From DASZIT01 sp036489495 (GTDB lineage: Bacteria > Actinomycetota > Acidimicrobiia > Acidimicrobiales > RAAP-2), in NCBI GenBank assembly GCA_036489495.1, contig DASXFR010000076.1, positions 14,096 to 78,095 on the forward strand: 64,000 nt of DNA, in the 5' to 3' direction. This document shows, one piece after another, positions 1 through 7,031 of this stretch (positions within the stretch are counted from its first letter, which is position 1; every line of letters begins with the position of its first letter). Position numbers and translations under genes: made by a program. A model generated the notes under the pieces. It searched no databases. It was given only the letters and a program-made list of their open reading frames with translations, and was not told the DNA's origin.

Positions 1-1102
1 TCCGCAACCGGCCCGGGGCTCCGTCGGGAGCTTCCGTCACCCGACCCACCACCGATGCCCGGACTTCCCAACGCTGGCACACGGCTTGGACCCGGGGCAG
101 GTCTTCCGGAGTGACGATGGCCAGCATCCGCTCCTGGCTCTCGGAGGTCATCACCTCGTAGGCGACCATGCCGTCCTCGCGTCGGGGCACCGCGGAGACG
201 TCGACGTCCATCCCCACCCCGCCTCTCGCCGCCGTTTCACTGGTGGCGCACACCAGCCCGGCACCACCCAGATCTTGAATACCGACCACCAATTTGGCAT
301 CGAGGAGCTCCAGGCAGGCCTCGATGAGTCGCTTCTCCTCGTAGGGGTCGCCGACTTGCACACTGGGCCGCTTGGATTCGGAGCCGGCATCGTCCTCGCC
401 GCCGAAGCCGGCCGAAGCCAGCACGCTCACCCCCCCGATCCCGTCCCGCCCGGTCGACGAGCCGAGCAGCACGGCCAGATTCCCGATGCCCGAGGCTTGC
501 CCGAGCACCAGCCGCTCCACCGGCAGGACACCCATGCACAACACATTGACCAGGGGATTCTGGGCGTAACAGGGGTCGAAGGAGAGCTCGCCTCCGACGG
601 TGGGCACACCGACCGAGTTCCCGTAGCCGGAGATGCCCGCCACCACCCCCTCGATCAACCACCGCTGGCGGGCCTCGGCCGGGTCCCCGAAGAACAGGGG
701 ATCCATTACCGCGATCGGCCGGGCCCCCATGGTGAAGATGTCCCGGAGAATGCCGCCGACCCCGGTGGCGGCTCCCTGGTAGGGCTCGATGGCCGATGGA
801 TGGTTGTGGCTCTCGATGCGGATGGCCACCGCGATGCCGTCGCCGGCGTCGATCACCCCGGCATTCTCGCCCGGACCCACCAGGACATGGGGCGCGGTGG
901 TGGGAAGCCGACGGAGATGGACCCGGGACGACTTGTAGGAGCAATGCTCACTCCACATGACCGCGAAGAGGGCCAGCTCCAGGTGGTTGGGGGACCGACC
1001 GAGCAGGGTCTCGATCTCGTCCCGCTCACCGTCGGTGAGTCCGAGGGCCCGGTGCAAGGATGGCTGTCGGTCGGAACCACTGTTCGCTGCACCGGCTGCC
1101 AT
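1..1102 (-). CDS. purL: Phosphoribosylformylglycinamidine synthase subunit PurL (partial, C-terminus outside window)
   Basis: This is the ATP-dependent large subunit that converts FGAR to FGAM in de novo purine synthesis, working with PurS and PurQ. The reverse strand reads about 367 codons without a stop. They include the small-PurL landmarks MWSEHCSYKSSR near residue 50, VGPGENAGV near 76, and ESHNHPSAIEPYQGAATGVGG near residues 95-116, which is the ATP/metal-binding segment. The start is well fixed: an in-frame TAG lies two codons upstream of the ATG at 1102. A hexamer TACGCT sits 7 bases before this ATG, so the mRNA may be leaderless. The gene runs off the left edge. It is separated from purQ by 3.9 kb carrying unrelated genes, which is unusual for a purSQL set. 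Confidence 0.95.
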   Translation of the reverse strand, partial: MAAGAANSGSDRQPSLHRALGLTDGERDEIETLLGRSPNHLELALFAVMWSEHCSYKSSRVHLRRLPTTAPHVLVGPGENAGVIDAGDGIAVAIRIESHNHPSAIEPYQGAATGVGGILRDIFTMGARPIAVMDPLFFGDPAEARQRWLIEGVVAGISGYGNSVGVPTVGGELSFDPCYAQNPLVNVLCMGVLPVERLVLGQASGIGNLAVLLGSSTGRDGIGGVSVLASAGFGGEDDAGSESKRPSVQVGDPYEEKRLIEACLELLDAKLVVGIQDLGGAGLVCATSETAARGGVGMDVDVSAVPRREDGMVAYEVMTSESQERMLAIVTPEDLPRVQAVCQRWEVRASVVGRVTEAPDGAPGRLR

Positions 1103-1109
1103 TGCCTAC

Positions 1110-1115
1110 AGCGTA
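1110..1115 (-). promoter_or_regulatory. Possible leaderless -10 element of purL
   Basis: On the minus strand TACGCT is followed by exactly 7 bases and then the purL ATG. This matches the geometry at 9687-9692, 9730-9735 and 54150-54155. No good -35 hexamer is visible, so this is tentative. Confidence 0.35.
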
Positions 1116-1156
1116 CCGGGCCAGGGGCGTCCTTCCGGTGGCTACGAAGGTCTAAA

Positions 1157-3055
1157 TCAGAAGGAGAACACCGCGCCGTCCTGGCTGGCCAGGAAGTAGC
1201 CCCCACCGGCGCCCTTGGACGCCACCCCGATCACCGGGGCCAGGGGCAGGCCACCGGCGCTGCCCCGGAAACCGGCGTCGCCGAAGCTGAAGATGCCGCC
1301 GTCGCTGGCCACCAACCAGTACCCCTGGCCGTCATGGGTCGACGCCATCCCGACGATGGGTCGGTTGAGGGGTGTTCCGCCCATCGAGCCGTCGAAGCCG
1401 GCATCGCCGAAGCTGAAGATGCCGCCGTCGCTGGCCACCAACCAGTACCCCTGGCCGTCGGCGGTCGGGGCCATGCCGACGATCGGCCGGTTCAACGGTG
1501 TTCCGCCCACCGAGCCATCGAAATTGGCGTCACCGAAACTGAAGATGCCGCCGTCCCGGGCCACCAACCAGTACCCGTGGCCATCTCGAGTTGCGGCCAT
1601 GCCGACGATCGGTTGGTTCAGGGGCGTCCCACCCATGGATCCGTCGAAGGCGGCGTCACCGAAGGCGAAGATGCCGCCATCACTGGCCACCAACCAATAG
1701 CCCTGGCCGTCATGGGTCGAAGCCATCCCGACGATCGGGGTGTTCAACGCCGTCCCGCCCACCGAACCGTGGAAGCCGGCGTCGCCAAAGCTGAAGATGC
1801 CACCGTCGCCGGATACCAACCAATACCCGCCTCCGTCCGGGGTGGTGGCCATGCCGACGAGGGGTTGGTTGAGGGCCATCGGTCCATGGCCCAGCACCGC
1901 GTTGCTGAGCGGCGCGGCGGGGGCGGGAGCTGCCGGCGCCGCGGTGGTCGGGGCGCCTGGGTTGGTGGTGGGGGTCGTCGCCGACCCGGTGGCGTTGAGC
2001 TGGCTGGCGGTCATCGTGCTCATCACGATCGATTGCGACTTGGTCAGGTCGTTGCAGACGCCGGCAATGCTGGGGACGACCAGCCCGAAGTAGAGGTCGA
2101 ACTGGTTGTCGCTGACGGGCAGGACCGCCGAGGTGATGGCCGCACATTGCTGGACGCCATTGACGACGTCGACCGGAGTGGAGGTCGCCCCCGACCAGTC
2201 GGTCGGCGACGGGGAGCTCGTCTTCCACATATCGAACCGGAACGAGTCGATGCTGGTTGGCTCGAGCACGTCAAAGAACATGTGCCAGGCGGTGCCGCTC
2301 AGAAAGACGAACGGGTTGGCCATGCACTGGGTGCCGGGACCGGTGTAGACGATCGAGGCGGAGAGCACATTCCGGTTGGCGTCCACACTGGCGGCGCCGA
2401 TGAGACACCCGCTGCCGTAGTAGACCAACCATTGCTGCGCGCCGGAGGGGAGGTATACCACCGAAGGCGAGGCGATTCCCGAGTGCTGGGGGTCGGGGAT
2501 ATTCACCGGTTGGAACGAGCCCCAGGTGATCCCATCGGCGGAGGTGGCCGACCAGACTTGCCCGTTGGCGGCCAGCTGGAGAACGGTGCTGCACCCCGGC
2601 GTGCCTGGTTTGCACAGCAATGAAGTGAAGAACATCGTGTACTGGAGCGAGCCATTCACCGACGTAATGCTCACCGACGGATCGTTCACTTCGGTGATCT
2701 GAGGCGCCACCTGGGAGGCGACGATCTCGGTGGTCGGGCCCGACCACGGTCCGGTAGGGGTGGGGGCGGTGCGCCGGTAGATGGTGTCGAACTGACCGGA
2801 ATCCACCGTCTGCTGGGTCTGCCAACCTCCGTACCACATGATGTAGCCACTGCCGCTGGGGTCAGGCAGGACATCGGGCGAGTACACGTCCCTCCCGGTG
2901 AACTGCTGGGTGCTGGGCACCGACGGGGCAGAGTCGGCGGAAAGAGTGCTTTCCGGCAGCGCCAGGGTGAGCGCCAGAGTCATGAGGAGGGCCAGGGTCG
3001 GCACTACGACGATCGCCTTCCTCAACACCGCGGGAAGGCTACCACTGACCTGCAT
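1157..3055 (-). CDS. Secreted protein with GH43-like propeller domain and C-terminal 42-residue repeats
   Basis: This 632-residue exported protein has an N-terminal hydrophobic signal segment (about residues 12-36, ending LALPES). A globular domain of about 330 residues follows, with motifs resembling the five-bladed propellers of glycoside hydrolase clans 43/32: FTGRDVYSPDV, GYIMWYGGW and EVNDPSVS. After a Thr/Pro/Ala-rich linker come five full copies and one partial copy of a 42-residue repeat with core GYWLVASDGGIFSFGDA. That repeat is common in secreted actinobacterial proteins and is probably propeller-like or surface-binding. The next gene upstream (3129-4184) is a paralogue of the propeller domain without the repeats. 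A role in glycan binding or hydrolysis is inferred. No complete catalytic triad was confirmed. Confidence 0.85.
   Translation of the reverse strand: MQVSGSLPAVLRKAIVVVPTLALLMTLALTLALPESTLSADSAPSVPSTQQFTGRDVYSPDVLPDPSGSGYIMWYGGWQTQQTVDSGQFDTIYRRTAPTPTGPWSGPTTEIVASQVAPQITEVNDPSVSITSVNGSLQYTMFFTSLLCKPGTPGCSTVLQLAANGQVWSATSADGITWGSFQPVNIPDPQHSGIASPSVVYLPSGAQQWLVYYGSGCLIGAASVDANRNVLSASIVYTGPGTQCMANPFVFLSGTAWHMFFDVLEPTSIDSFRFDMWKTSSPSPTDWSGATSTPVDVVNGVQQCAAITSAVLPVSDNQFDLYFGLVVPSIAGVCNDLTKSQSIVMSTMTASQLNATGSATTPTTNPGAPTTAAPAAPAPAAPLSNAVLGHGPMALNQPLVGMATTPDGGGYWLVSGDGGIFSFGDAGFHGSVGGTALNTPIVGMASTHDGQGYWLVASDGGIFAFGDAAFDGSMGGTPLNQPIVGMAATRDGHGYWLVARDGGIFSFGDANFDGSVGGTPLNRPIVGMAPTADGQGYWLVASDGGIFSFGDAGFDGSMGGTPLNRPIVGMASTHDGQGYWLVASDGGIFSFGDAGFRGSAGGLPLAPVIGVASKGAGGGYFLASQDGAVFSF
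1160..1873 (-). repeat. Tandem 126-bp coding repeats (5 full + 1 partial)
   Basis: Five consecutive 126-bp units (1244-1873) and a final 84-bp degenerate unit (1160-1243) encode the C-terminal 42-residue repeats. Units 2, 4 and 5 are nearly identical in their central VASDGGIF core at the protein level, pointing to recent internal duplication or gene conversion. The last unit is diverged (GAGGGYFLASQDGAVFSF) and closes the protein. Confidence 0.9.
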
Positions 3056-3128
3056 TTTTCTACCCGGGAGCTTGGGAAGATCGACTCCCGCTCCCCTACC
3101 TCCGCCGACTACCTCCGACCATTGACGC

Positions 3129-4184
3129 TCAGAGCATCGACGCCGCGATTCGGGTGCGGACGATCGAGGTCGACTGGGTCAGGTCGTCGCAGACCCCGGT
3201 GGCGCCGGGGGTCACCAAGCCGAAGTAGAGGTCGTAGTCAGCCGCGCCGGCCGGCAGGACGTCGGGGGTCAACGCCCCACAGAACCGGCCGCCCTGGACG
3301 ACCACGATCGGTGAGGCCCCGGCTAGCAGCCAGTCGGTCAACGAGCCGGAGCTGGTGCTCCAAATGTCGAAACGAACCGCGTCGCCGCCGCTCGGCTCCA
3401 GCACATTGACCAACATGTGCCAGGTCGACCCCGATCTCCACACCACCGGGTTGGACATGCAGCGGATGCCGTTGTCCCGATAGGCGATGGATGAGGTGAG
3501 TACGTCCCGGTTGGCATTCACGCTGGCCATCCCGATGAGGCAGCCGGTGCCGTAGAACACCACCCATTGCTGGTCCCCCGAGGGTTGGAGCACCGCCGAC
3601 GGTCCGGAGACACCCACTCGGGCGGCGTCGGCCACCGACAGCCTCCTGAACGATCCCCACCGCAGCCCGTTGTCGGACGTCGCGGACCACACCTCGGAGT
3701 TGGCGGCCTGCTGGGCCGTCGTCGCACATCCGGCGGTTCCCGGGTGACAGACCAGGGTCGTGAAGAACATGGTGAACTGCCGAGATCCGTTGGCGGTGAC
3801 GATGGTCACCGACGGATCGTTCACTTCCGCCACCTGAGGAGCCACCTGTGCGGCGATAATTGCGGTGGCCGGGGCCGACCAGGGGCCGTCCGGGGTCGGC
3901 GAGCTCCGCAGGTAAATGGTGTCGAGTTGGCCGGAATCGAGGGTCTGTTGGGTCTGCCAGCCGGCGTACCACATGAGGTACCCGCTCCCGCTCGGGTTCG
4001 GGTGCACGTCGGGCGAATACACGTCTCGGCCGGTGAACTGCGGCGACACCTTGACCGATGAACCCTGGTTTCGCTGCACCACCCCCACCGCCACGGCGGC
4101 GACCAAGCCCGCGATCAGGGCAACGGTGACCACCATCCCGGCATTTCGACCGCGACGGTCGTGAGCTTCAGCCGAATTCACCAT
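3129..4184 (-). CDS. Membrane-anchored GH43-like propeller protein, paralogue of the repeat protein downstream
   Basis: This 351-residue protein has a short basic cytoplasmic start, one membrane segment (about residues 16-35, VVTVALIAGLVAAVAVGVV) and then an extracytoplasmic domain. That domain is strongly similar to residues 50-370 of the neighbouring 1157-3055 product: both contain FTGRDVYSPDV, MWY.GWQTQQT.DSGQ, EVNDPSV and FR.DIW/MW segments. It lacks the C-terminal 42-residue repeats. The anchor has no obvious signal-peptidase site, so it probably stays membrane bound. Tandem duplication followed by repeat gain or loss is the simplest history. The ligand or substrate is unknown. Confidence 0.82.
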   Translation of the reverse strand: MVNSAEAHDRRGRNAGMVVTVALIAGLVAAVAVGVVQRNQGSSVKVSPQFTGRDVYSPDVHPNPSGSGYLMWYAGWQTQQTLDSGQLDTIYLRSSPTPDGPWSAPATAIIAAQVAPQVAEVNDPSVTIVTANGSRQFTMFFTTLVCHPGTAGCATTAQQAANSEVWSATSDNGLRWGSFRRLSVADAARVGVSGPSAVLQPSGDQQWVVFYGTGCLIGMASVNANRDVLTSSIAYRDNGIRCMSNPVVWRSGSTWHMLVNVLEPSGGDAVRFDIWSTSSGSLTDWLLAGASPIVVVQGGRFCGALTPDVLPAGAADYDLYFGLVTPGATGVCDDLTQSTSIVRTRIAASML

Positions 4185-4560
4185 GTTCGGTAAGGAAGAC
4201 TATGAACGCTCCGGTTTCGCATTAGGTCCGGATACATCTGGCCCGCCAGCAAAGTAGTACCCGCTTGCGCCGTCCCCTAAACCGGGTCGGGATCGTCAAA
4301 TTGACCGCGCAACTCGAACTCGCCACCTTGCTCCGAAGTCTGAGCCATTGATTGGCATCTCTCTCCCCTCTGCACATCGTCTTTGAGAACCGCGAAGCGG
4401 GACTGACCCGCCTATTTCCGCCACTTCCCTCGAGGCAAGTCCTCTATCAAGTCGCCTCGAGCTCAGAGAGTTATGCAACTCACACCACCCCATTTGGGAG
4501 AAATCTGATTCCCGAAGGGCCCCGTTTGATCCCTATGTCCGACTCTGGAAGGCTGTATCT
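4185..4560. other. 376-bp intergenic region between divergent genes
   Basis: No convincing coding sequence was seen. The region separates the minus-strand propeller gene (start 4184) from the plus-strand basic protein (start 4561), and it is less GC-rich than its surroundings. It contains an 8-bp inverted repeat (4429-4461) and a small hairpin GCGGG-actga-CCCGC at 4397-4411. A GGAAGG ribosome-binding site lies 8 bases before 4561. Short frames here lack codon bias and were not called. Confidence 0.6.
4429..4461. promoter_or_regulatory. 8-bp inverted repeat CTCGAGGC-N17-GCCTCGAG
   Basis: The arms at 4429-4436 and 4454-4461 are perfectly complementary. The 17-base interior contains the direct repeat AAGTC. 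It lies about 100 bp before the small basic protein, so it could be an operator or a structured leader. It has no U-tract to suggest a terminator. Confidence 0.4.
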
Positions 4561-4992
4561 ATGGCTACCGCACCCCCCAAGAAAAGGCGTAAAAAAGAGG
4601 CGATGTCCGCCGCTCACAAGGCGGCGTTGGCCAAGGGCCGGGAAGAGGGAAGAGTCGTTCGCCGTTACCTCGAGGGGCTGGAGGCAGCCAAGCCTCGCCG
4701 GGGCCGGAAGCGCACCCCGGATTCCATCCGCCGCCGGTTGGCCACCATCGATTCCACTATCGGCGACGCCGATCCGCTGGCCCGGCTCCACCTCATCGAG
4801 GAGAAGCAGCGGCTCGAAGACGAACTGAACACCACCGGGACCACCGTCGATCTCCCCGCGCTGGAGCGGAACTTCATCAAGGTGGCCCGCGTCTACGGGG
4901 ACCGGAAGGGCATCTCCTACTCGGCCTGGCGGACCGTCGGGGTCAGCGCCGCCGTCCTGCAGCAGGCGAAGATCCCCCGGACCCGGCGGTAA
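4561..4992 (+). CDS. Conserved basic hypothetical protein
   Basis: The product is 143 residues and strongly basic. It begins with a Lys/Arg tract (PPKKRRKK, residues 5-12). A helical segment MSAAHKAALAKGREEGRVVRRYLE (about 15-38) follows, then RRGRKRTPDSIRRRL, then a probable coiled coil (about residues 75-95). A C-terminal helix-turn-helix-like stretch, SYSAWRTVGVSAAVLQQAKI, covers about 117-137. Proteins of this layout recur in actinobacteria, and I know of no assigned function. The basic tract and HTH-like end suggest nucleic-acid or nucleoid association, which is inference. It has a GGAAGG ribosome-binding site and converges on purQ with a 10-base gap. Confidence 0.75.
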   Translation: MATAPPKKRRKKEAMSAAHKAALAKGREEGRVVRRYLEGLEAAKPRRGRKRTPDSIRRRLATIDSTIGDADPLARLHLIEEKQRLEDELNTTGTTVDLPALERNFIKVARVYGDRKGISYSAWRTVGVSAAVLQQAKIPRTRR

Positions 4993-5002
4993 CCCCGGCG
5001 AT

Positions 5003-5692
5003 TCAGGCGACGTCGGCGCGGGCCGCGGTCAGGGCCGACGTCAATAACGAACAGAGCAGTTCGGCTCCATCCACCGACCCGGTCAGCGGGTCCGAGGCGC
5101 GTTCGGGGTGGGGCATCAAGCCGACCACGTTGCGGGCTTCATTGCACACCCCGGCGATGCCGTCGATGGAGCCATTGGGGTTGTCGACATAGCGGAGGAT
5201 CACCCGGTCGTCGCGCTGCAGGAGGGCGAGGGTTTCGGCGTCGCAGGTGAAATTGCCCTCGAAGTGGTTGATGGGGATCGACAGTACCGTGCCGGGTGAG
5301 ACATCCGAGGTCAACACCGATCGGTCGGTCTCCACCCGCACATCGACGGTGGTGCAGAGGAACCGGAGCCCGCGGTTCTTCTGCAGGGCCCCGGGCAACA
5401 GGCCGGCTTCGGTCAGGACCTGAAATCCGTTGCAGATCCCCACCACCGGTCCGCCGTCGGCGGCGAATTTGCTCACCGCCTCCATCACCGGTGAAAACCG
5501 GGCAATGGCCCCGGGACGCAGGTAGTCGCCGTGGGCGAACCCACCCGGGAGGATCAGGGCGTCATAGTCGGACACCGACGAATCGCCGTGCCACACCAGC
5601 TCCGCCTCCCCGCCCAGACGGTGGATGGCCTGGATGACGTCGTGTTCACAGTTGGTCCCCGGGAACATCACCACCCCGACCCGGGCGGCCAT
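5003..5692 (-). CDS. purQ: Phosphoribosylformylglycinamidine synthase subunit PurQ (glutaminase)
   Basis: PurQ is the class I glutamine amidotransferase that supplies ammonia to PurL for FGAM formation in purine synthesis. The 229 residues have the expected length. The nucleophile Cys87 lies in GICNGFQ and the catalytic His195/Glu197 in PHPERA. The N-terminal VVMFPGTNCEHD and LPGGFAHGDYLRPG are also typical. The ATG at 5692 shares one base with the purS stop (TGATG), indicating translational coupling in a purC-purS-purQ operon. purL is not next, as it usually would be, but 3.9 kb away. Confidence 0.97.
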   Translation of the reverse strand: MAARVGVVMFPGTNCEHDVIQAIHRLGGEAELVWHGDSSVSDYDALILPGGFAHGDYLRPGAIARFSPVMEAVSKFAADGGPVVGICNGFQVLTEAGLLPGALQKNRGLRFLCTTVDVRVETDRSVLTSDVSPGTVLSIPINHFEGNFTCDAETLALLQRDDRVILRYVDNPNGSIDGIAGVCNEARNVVGLMPHPERASDPLTGSVDGAELLCSLLTSALTAARADVA

Positions 5693-5970
5693 CAGCCCGC
5701 CACCGCCTTGCCGGTGACCGTCACCGACGACTCCTCGATGACCGGGTTGGCCAGCACCCGTTCGGCGACCACCGTGCCCTGGGCCAGCGCCGCCGCCTCA
5801 TCGTCAGCCACGATGTCGAAGCGGAACGATTTTCCGGCCCGCACTCCGGCGATCCCTTTGAGTCCGAGGGCGGGCAGCGCCCGTTCGATGGTGGCGCCCT
5901 GCGGATCGGCGATCCCCGGGCGCAGGCGGACCTCCACCAGGACCGAGAACGTCTCCTGGGAACCCACCAT
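5692..5970 (-). CDS. purS: Phosphoribosylformylglycinamidine synthase subunit PurS
   Basis: PurS is the small structural subunit that docks PurQ to PurL in the Gram-positive type FGAM synthase. The protein is 92 residues. It has the family pattern VEVRLRPGIADPQGATIERALPALG, then GVRAGKSFRFDI, with a C-terminal half ANPVIEESSVTV. Its start touches the purC stop (shared base 5970) and its stop overlaps the purQ start, so the three genes form one tight operon. Confidence 0.95.
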   Translation of the reverse strand: MVGSQETFSVLVEVRLRPGIADPQGATIERALPALGLKGIAGVRAGKSFRFDIVADDEAAALAQGTVVAERVLANPVIEESSVTVTGKAVAG

Positions 5971-6878
5971 CAGGCACCGTACCAGTCGCTCAACTTCTTC
6001 CCGCAGATCCGCTCGTAGGCGTCGACGTACCGGCTGGAGGTGGCATCGACGATCTCGGCGGGAAGGGGCGGGGGTGGTGGCTTCTTGTCCCAGGGTTGGG
6101 CCTCCAGCCAGTCGCGCAGCGGCTGCTTGTCGAACGACGGCGGGTTGGTGCCCGGGGCACAGTCGTCGGCGGGCCAGAACCGCGACGAGTCGGGGGTCAG
6201 CACCTCGTCACAGATCGACAGCTTCCCGTCGATGAAGCCGAGCTCGAACTTGGTGTCGCAGATCACCACGCCCTGTTCCTCGGCCCGGACCGCCGCCCGC
6301 GAGTAGGCGGCCAGGCACAGCGCGGCGGCGGCCTCGGCGGACTCCTTGCCCACCAGGTCGATGGCCTCGGCCATCCCGATGTTCAGGTCGTGTCCCTCGG
6401 TCGCCTTGGTCGACGGAGTGAAGATGGGCTCGGGCAGTCGGTCGGCGTGTCGCAATCCGGATGGCATGGCCATGCCGTGCACGGTGCCCTGGCTCTGGTA
6501 CTCCTTGTAGGCGGATCCGGCCAGGTAACCGCGGACGATGCACTCGATGTCCAGCATCTTGGCCCGGCGTACCAGCATCGAACGTCCGGCCAGGTAGTCG
6601 AGCCCGCCATCCAGCCCGGCCGCGGCCGCGGGAAGATCGGCGGGGTCGACACTGACCAGATGATTGGGGGCCAGGTCGGAGAGCTCGTCGAGCCAGAAGA
6701 CGGTCATGGCCGTCAGCACCCGGCCCTTGTCGGGGATCGGCTCCTTCATGATCACGTCGAAGGCGGAAATCCGGTCGGAGGTGACCATTAACAGCTGCCC
6801 GTCACCGGCGTCGTAGATCTCCCGGACCTTGCCCGACAGGAGCAGGGGCAGTCCGTTCGGACTCGATGCGGCGTTCAT
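5970..6878 (-). CDS. purC: Phosphoribosylaminoimidazole-succinocarboxamide (SAICAR) synthase PurC
   Basis: PurC joins CAIR and aspartate using ATP to give SAICAR. The 302-residue sequence shows LLSGKVREIYDAG (residues about 12-24), SDRISAFDVIM, ECIVRGYLAGSAYKEYQ, FTPSTKATEGHDLNI and DTKFELGF, all hallmarks of the family. It is the first gene of the purC-purS-purQ operon. The TAGCCT at 6967-6972 (minus strand) is a possible -10 for the operon, though no clear -35 was seen. The length suits the larger form found in actinobacteria and yeast-like enzymes. Confidence 0.97.
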   Translation of the reverse strand: MNAASSPNGLPLLLSGKVREIYDAGDGQLLMVTSDRISAFDVIMKEPIPDKGRVLTAMTVFWLDELSDLAPNHLVSVDPADLPAAAAGLDGGLDYLAGRSMLVRRAKMLDIECIVRGYLAGSAYKEYQSQGTVHGMAMPSGLRHADRLPEPIFTPSTKATEGHDLNIGMAEAIDLVGKESAEAAAALCLAAYSRAAVRAEEQGVVICDTKFELGFIDGKLSICDEVLTPDSSRFWPADDCAPGTNPPSFDKQPLRDWLEAQPWDKKPPPPPLPAEIVDATSSRYVDAYERICGKKLSDWYGA

Positions 6879-6989
6879 GGGGCCATTCCTCCAGCGTGTC
6901 GGGACCCGATGCCTGTGCGCCAGTGGCCGGGTCGGTGGGGCTCGGGCGAGCGTTCGATACCCCTCCAGGCTACCTGCTGGCTCCCCGAA

Positions 6990-7007
6990 GCTGGCTTGAT
7001 CGCCAGC
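6990..7007. terminator. Hairpin between the ETF gene and purC
   Basis: Perfect 6-bp arms GCTGGC and GCCAGC flank a 6-base loop, 24 bases after the stop of the fused ETF gene and before purC. There is no U-tract. It could be a weak or factor-assisted terminator. Confidence 0.35.
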
Positions 7008-7031
7008 CTGTTCCCCACCCGTCTCCGGGCA

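Noticed and set aside
1160..1873. Regular repeats considered as a CRISPR array
   Set aside because: The repeats are 126 bp, abut without spacers, and encode a conserved protein motif.
86..2623. Very long plus-strand open frame (845 codons)
   Set aside because: It is antisense to purL and the repeat protein, which have clear homology. The product is low-complexity and periodic because it mirrors the 126-bp repeats.
4296..4828. Small frames 4296-4493 (minus) and 4352-4828 (plus)
   Set aside because: They have no ribosome-binding site, unlikely amino-acid composition, and overlap the better-supported 4561 gene or the intergenic dyad.
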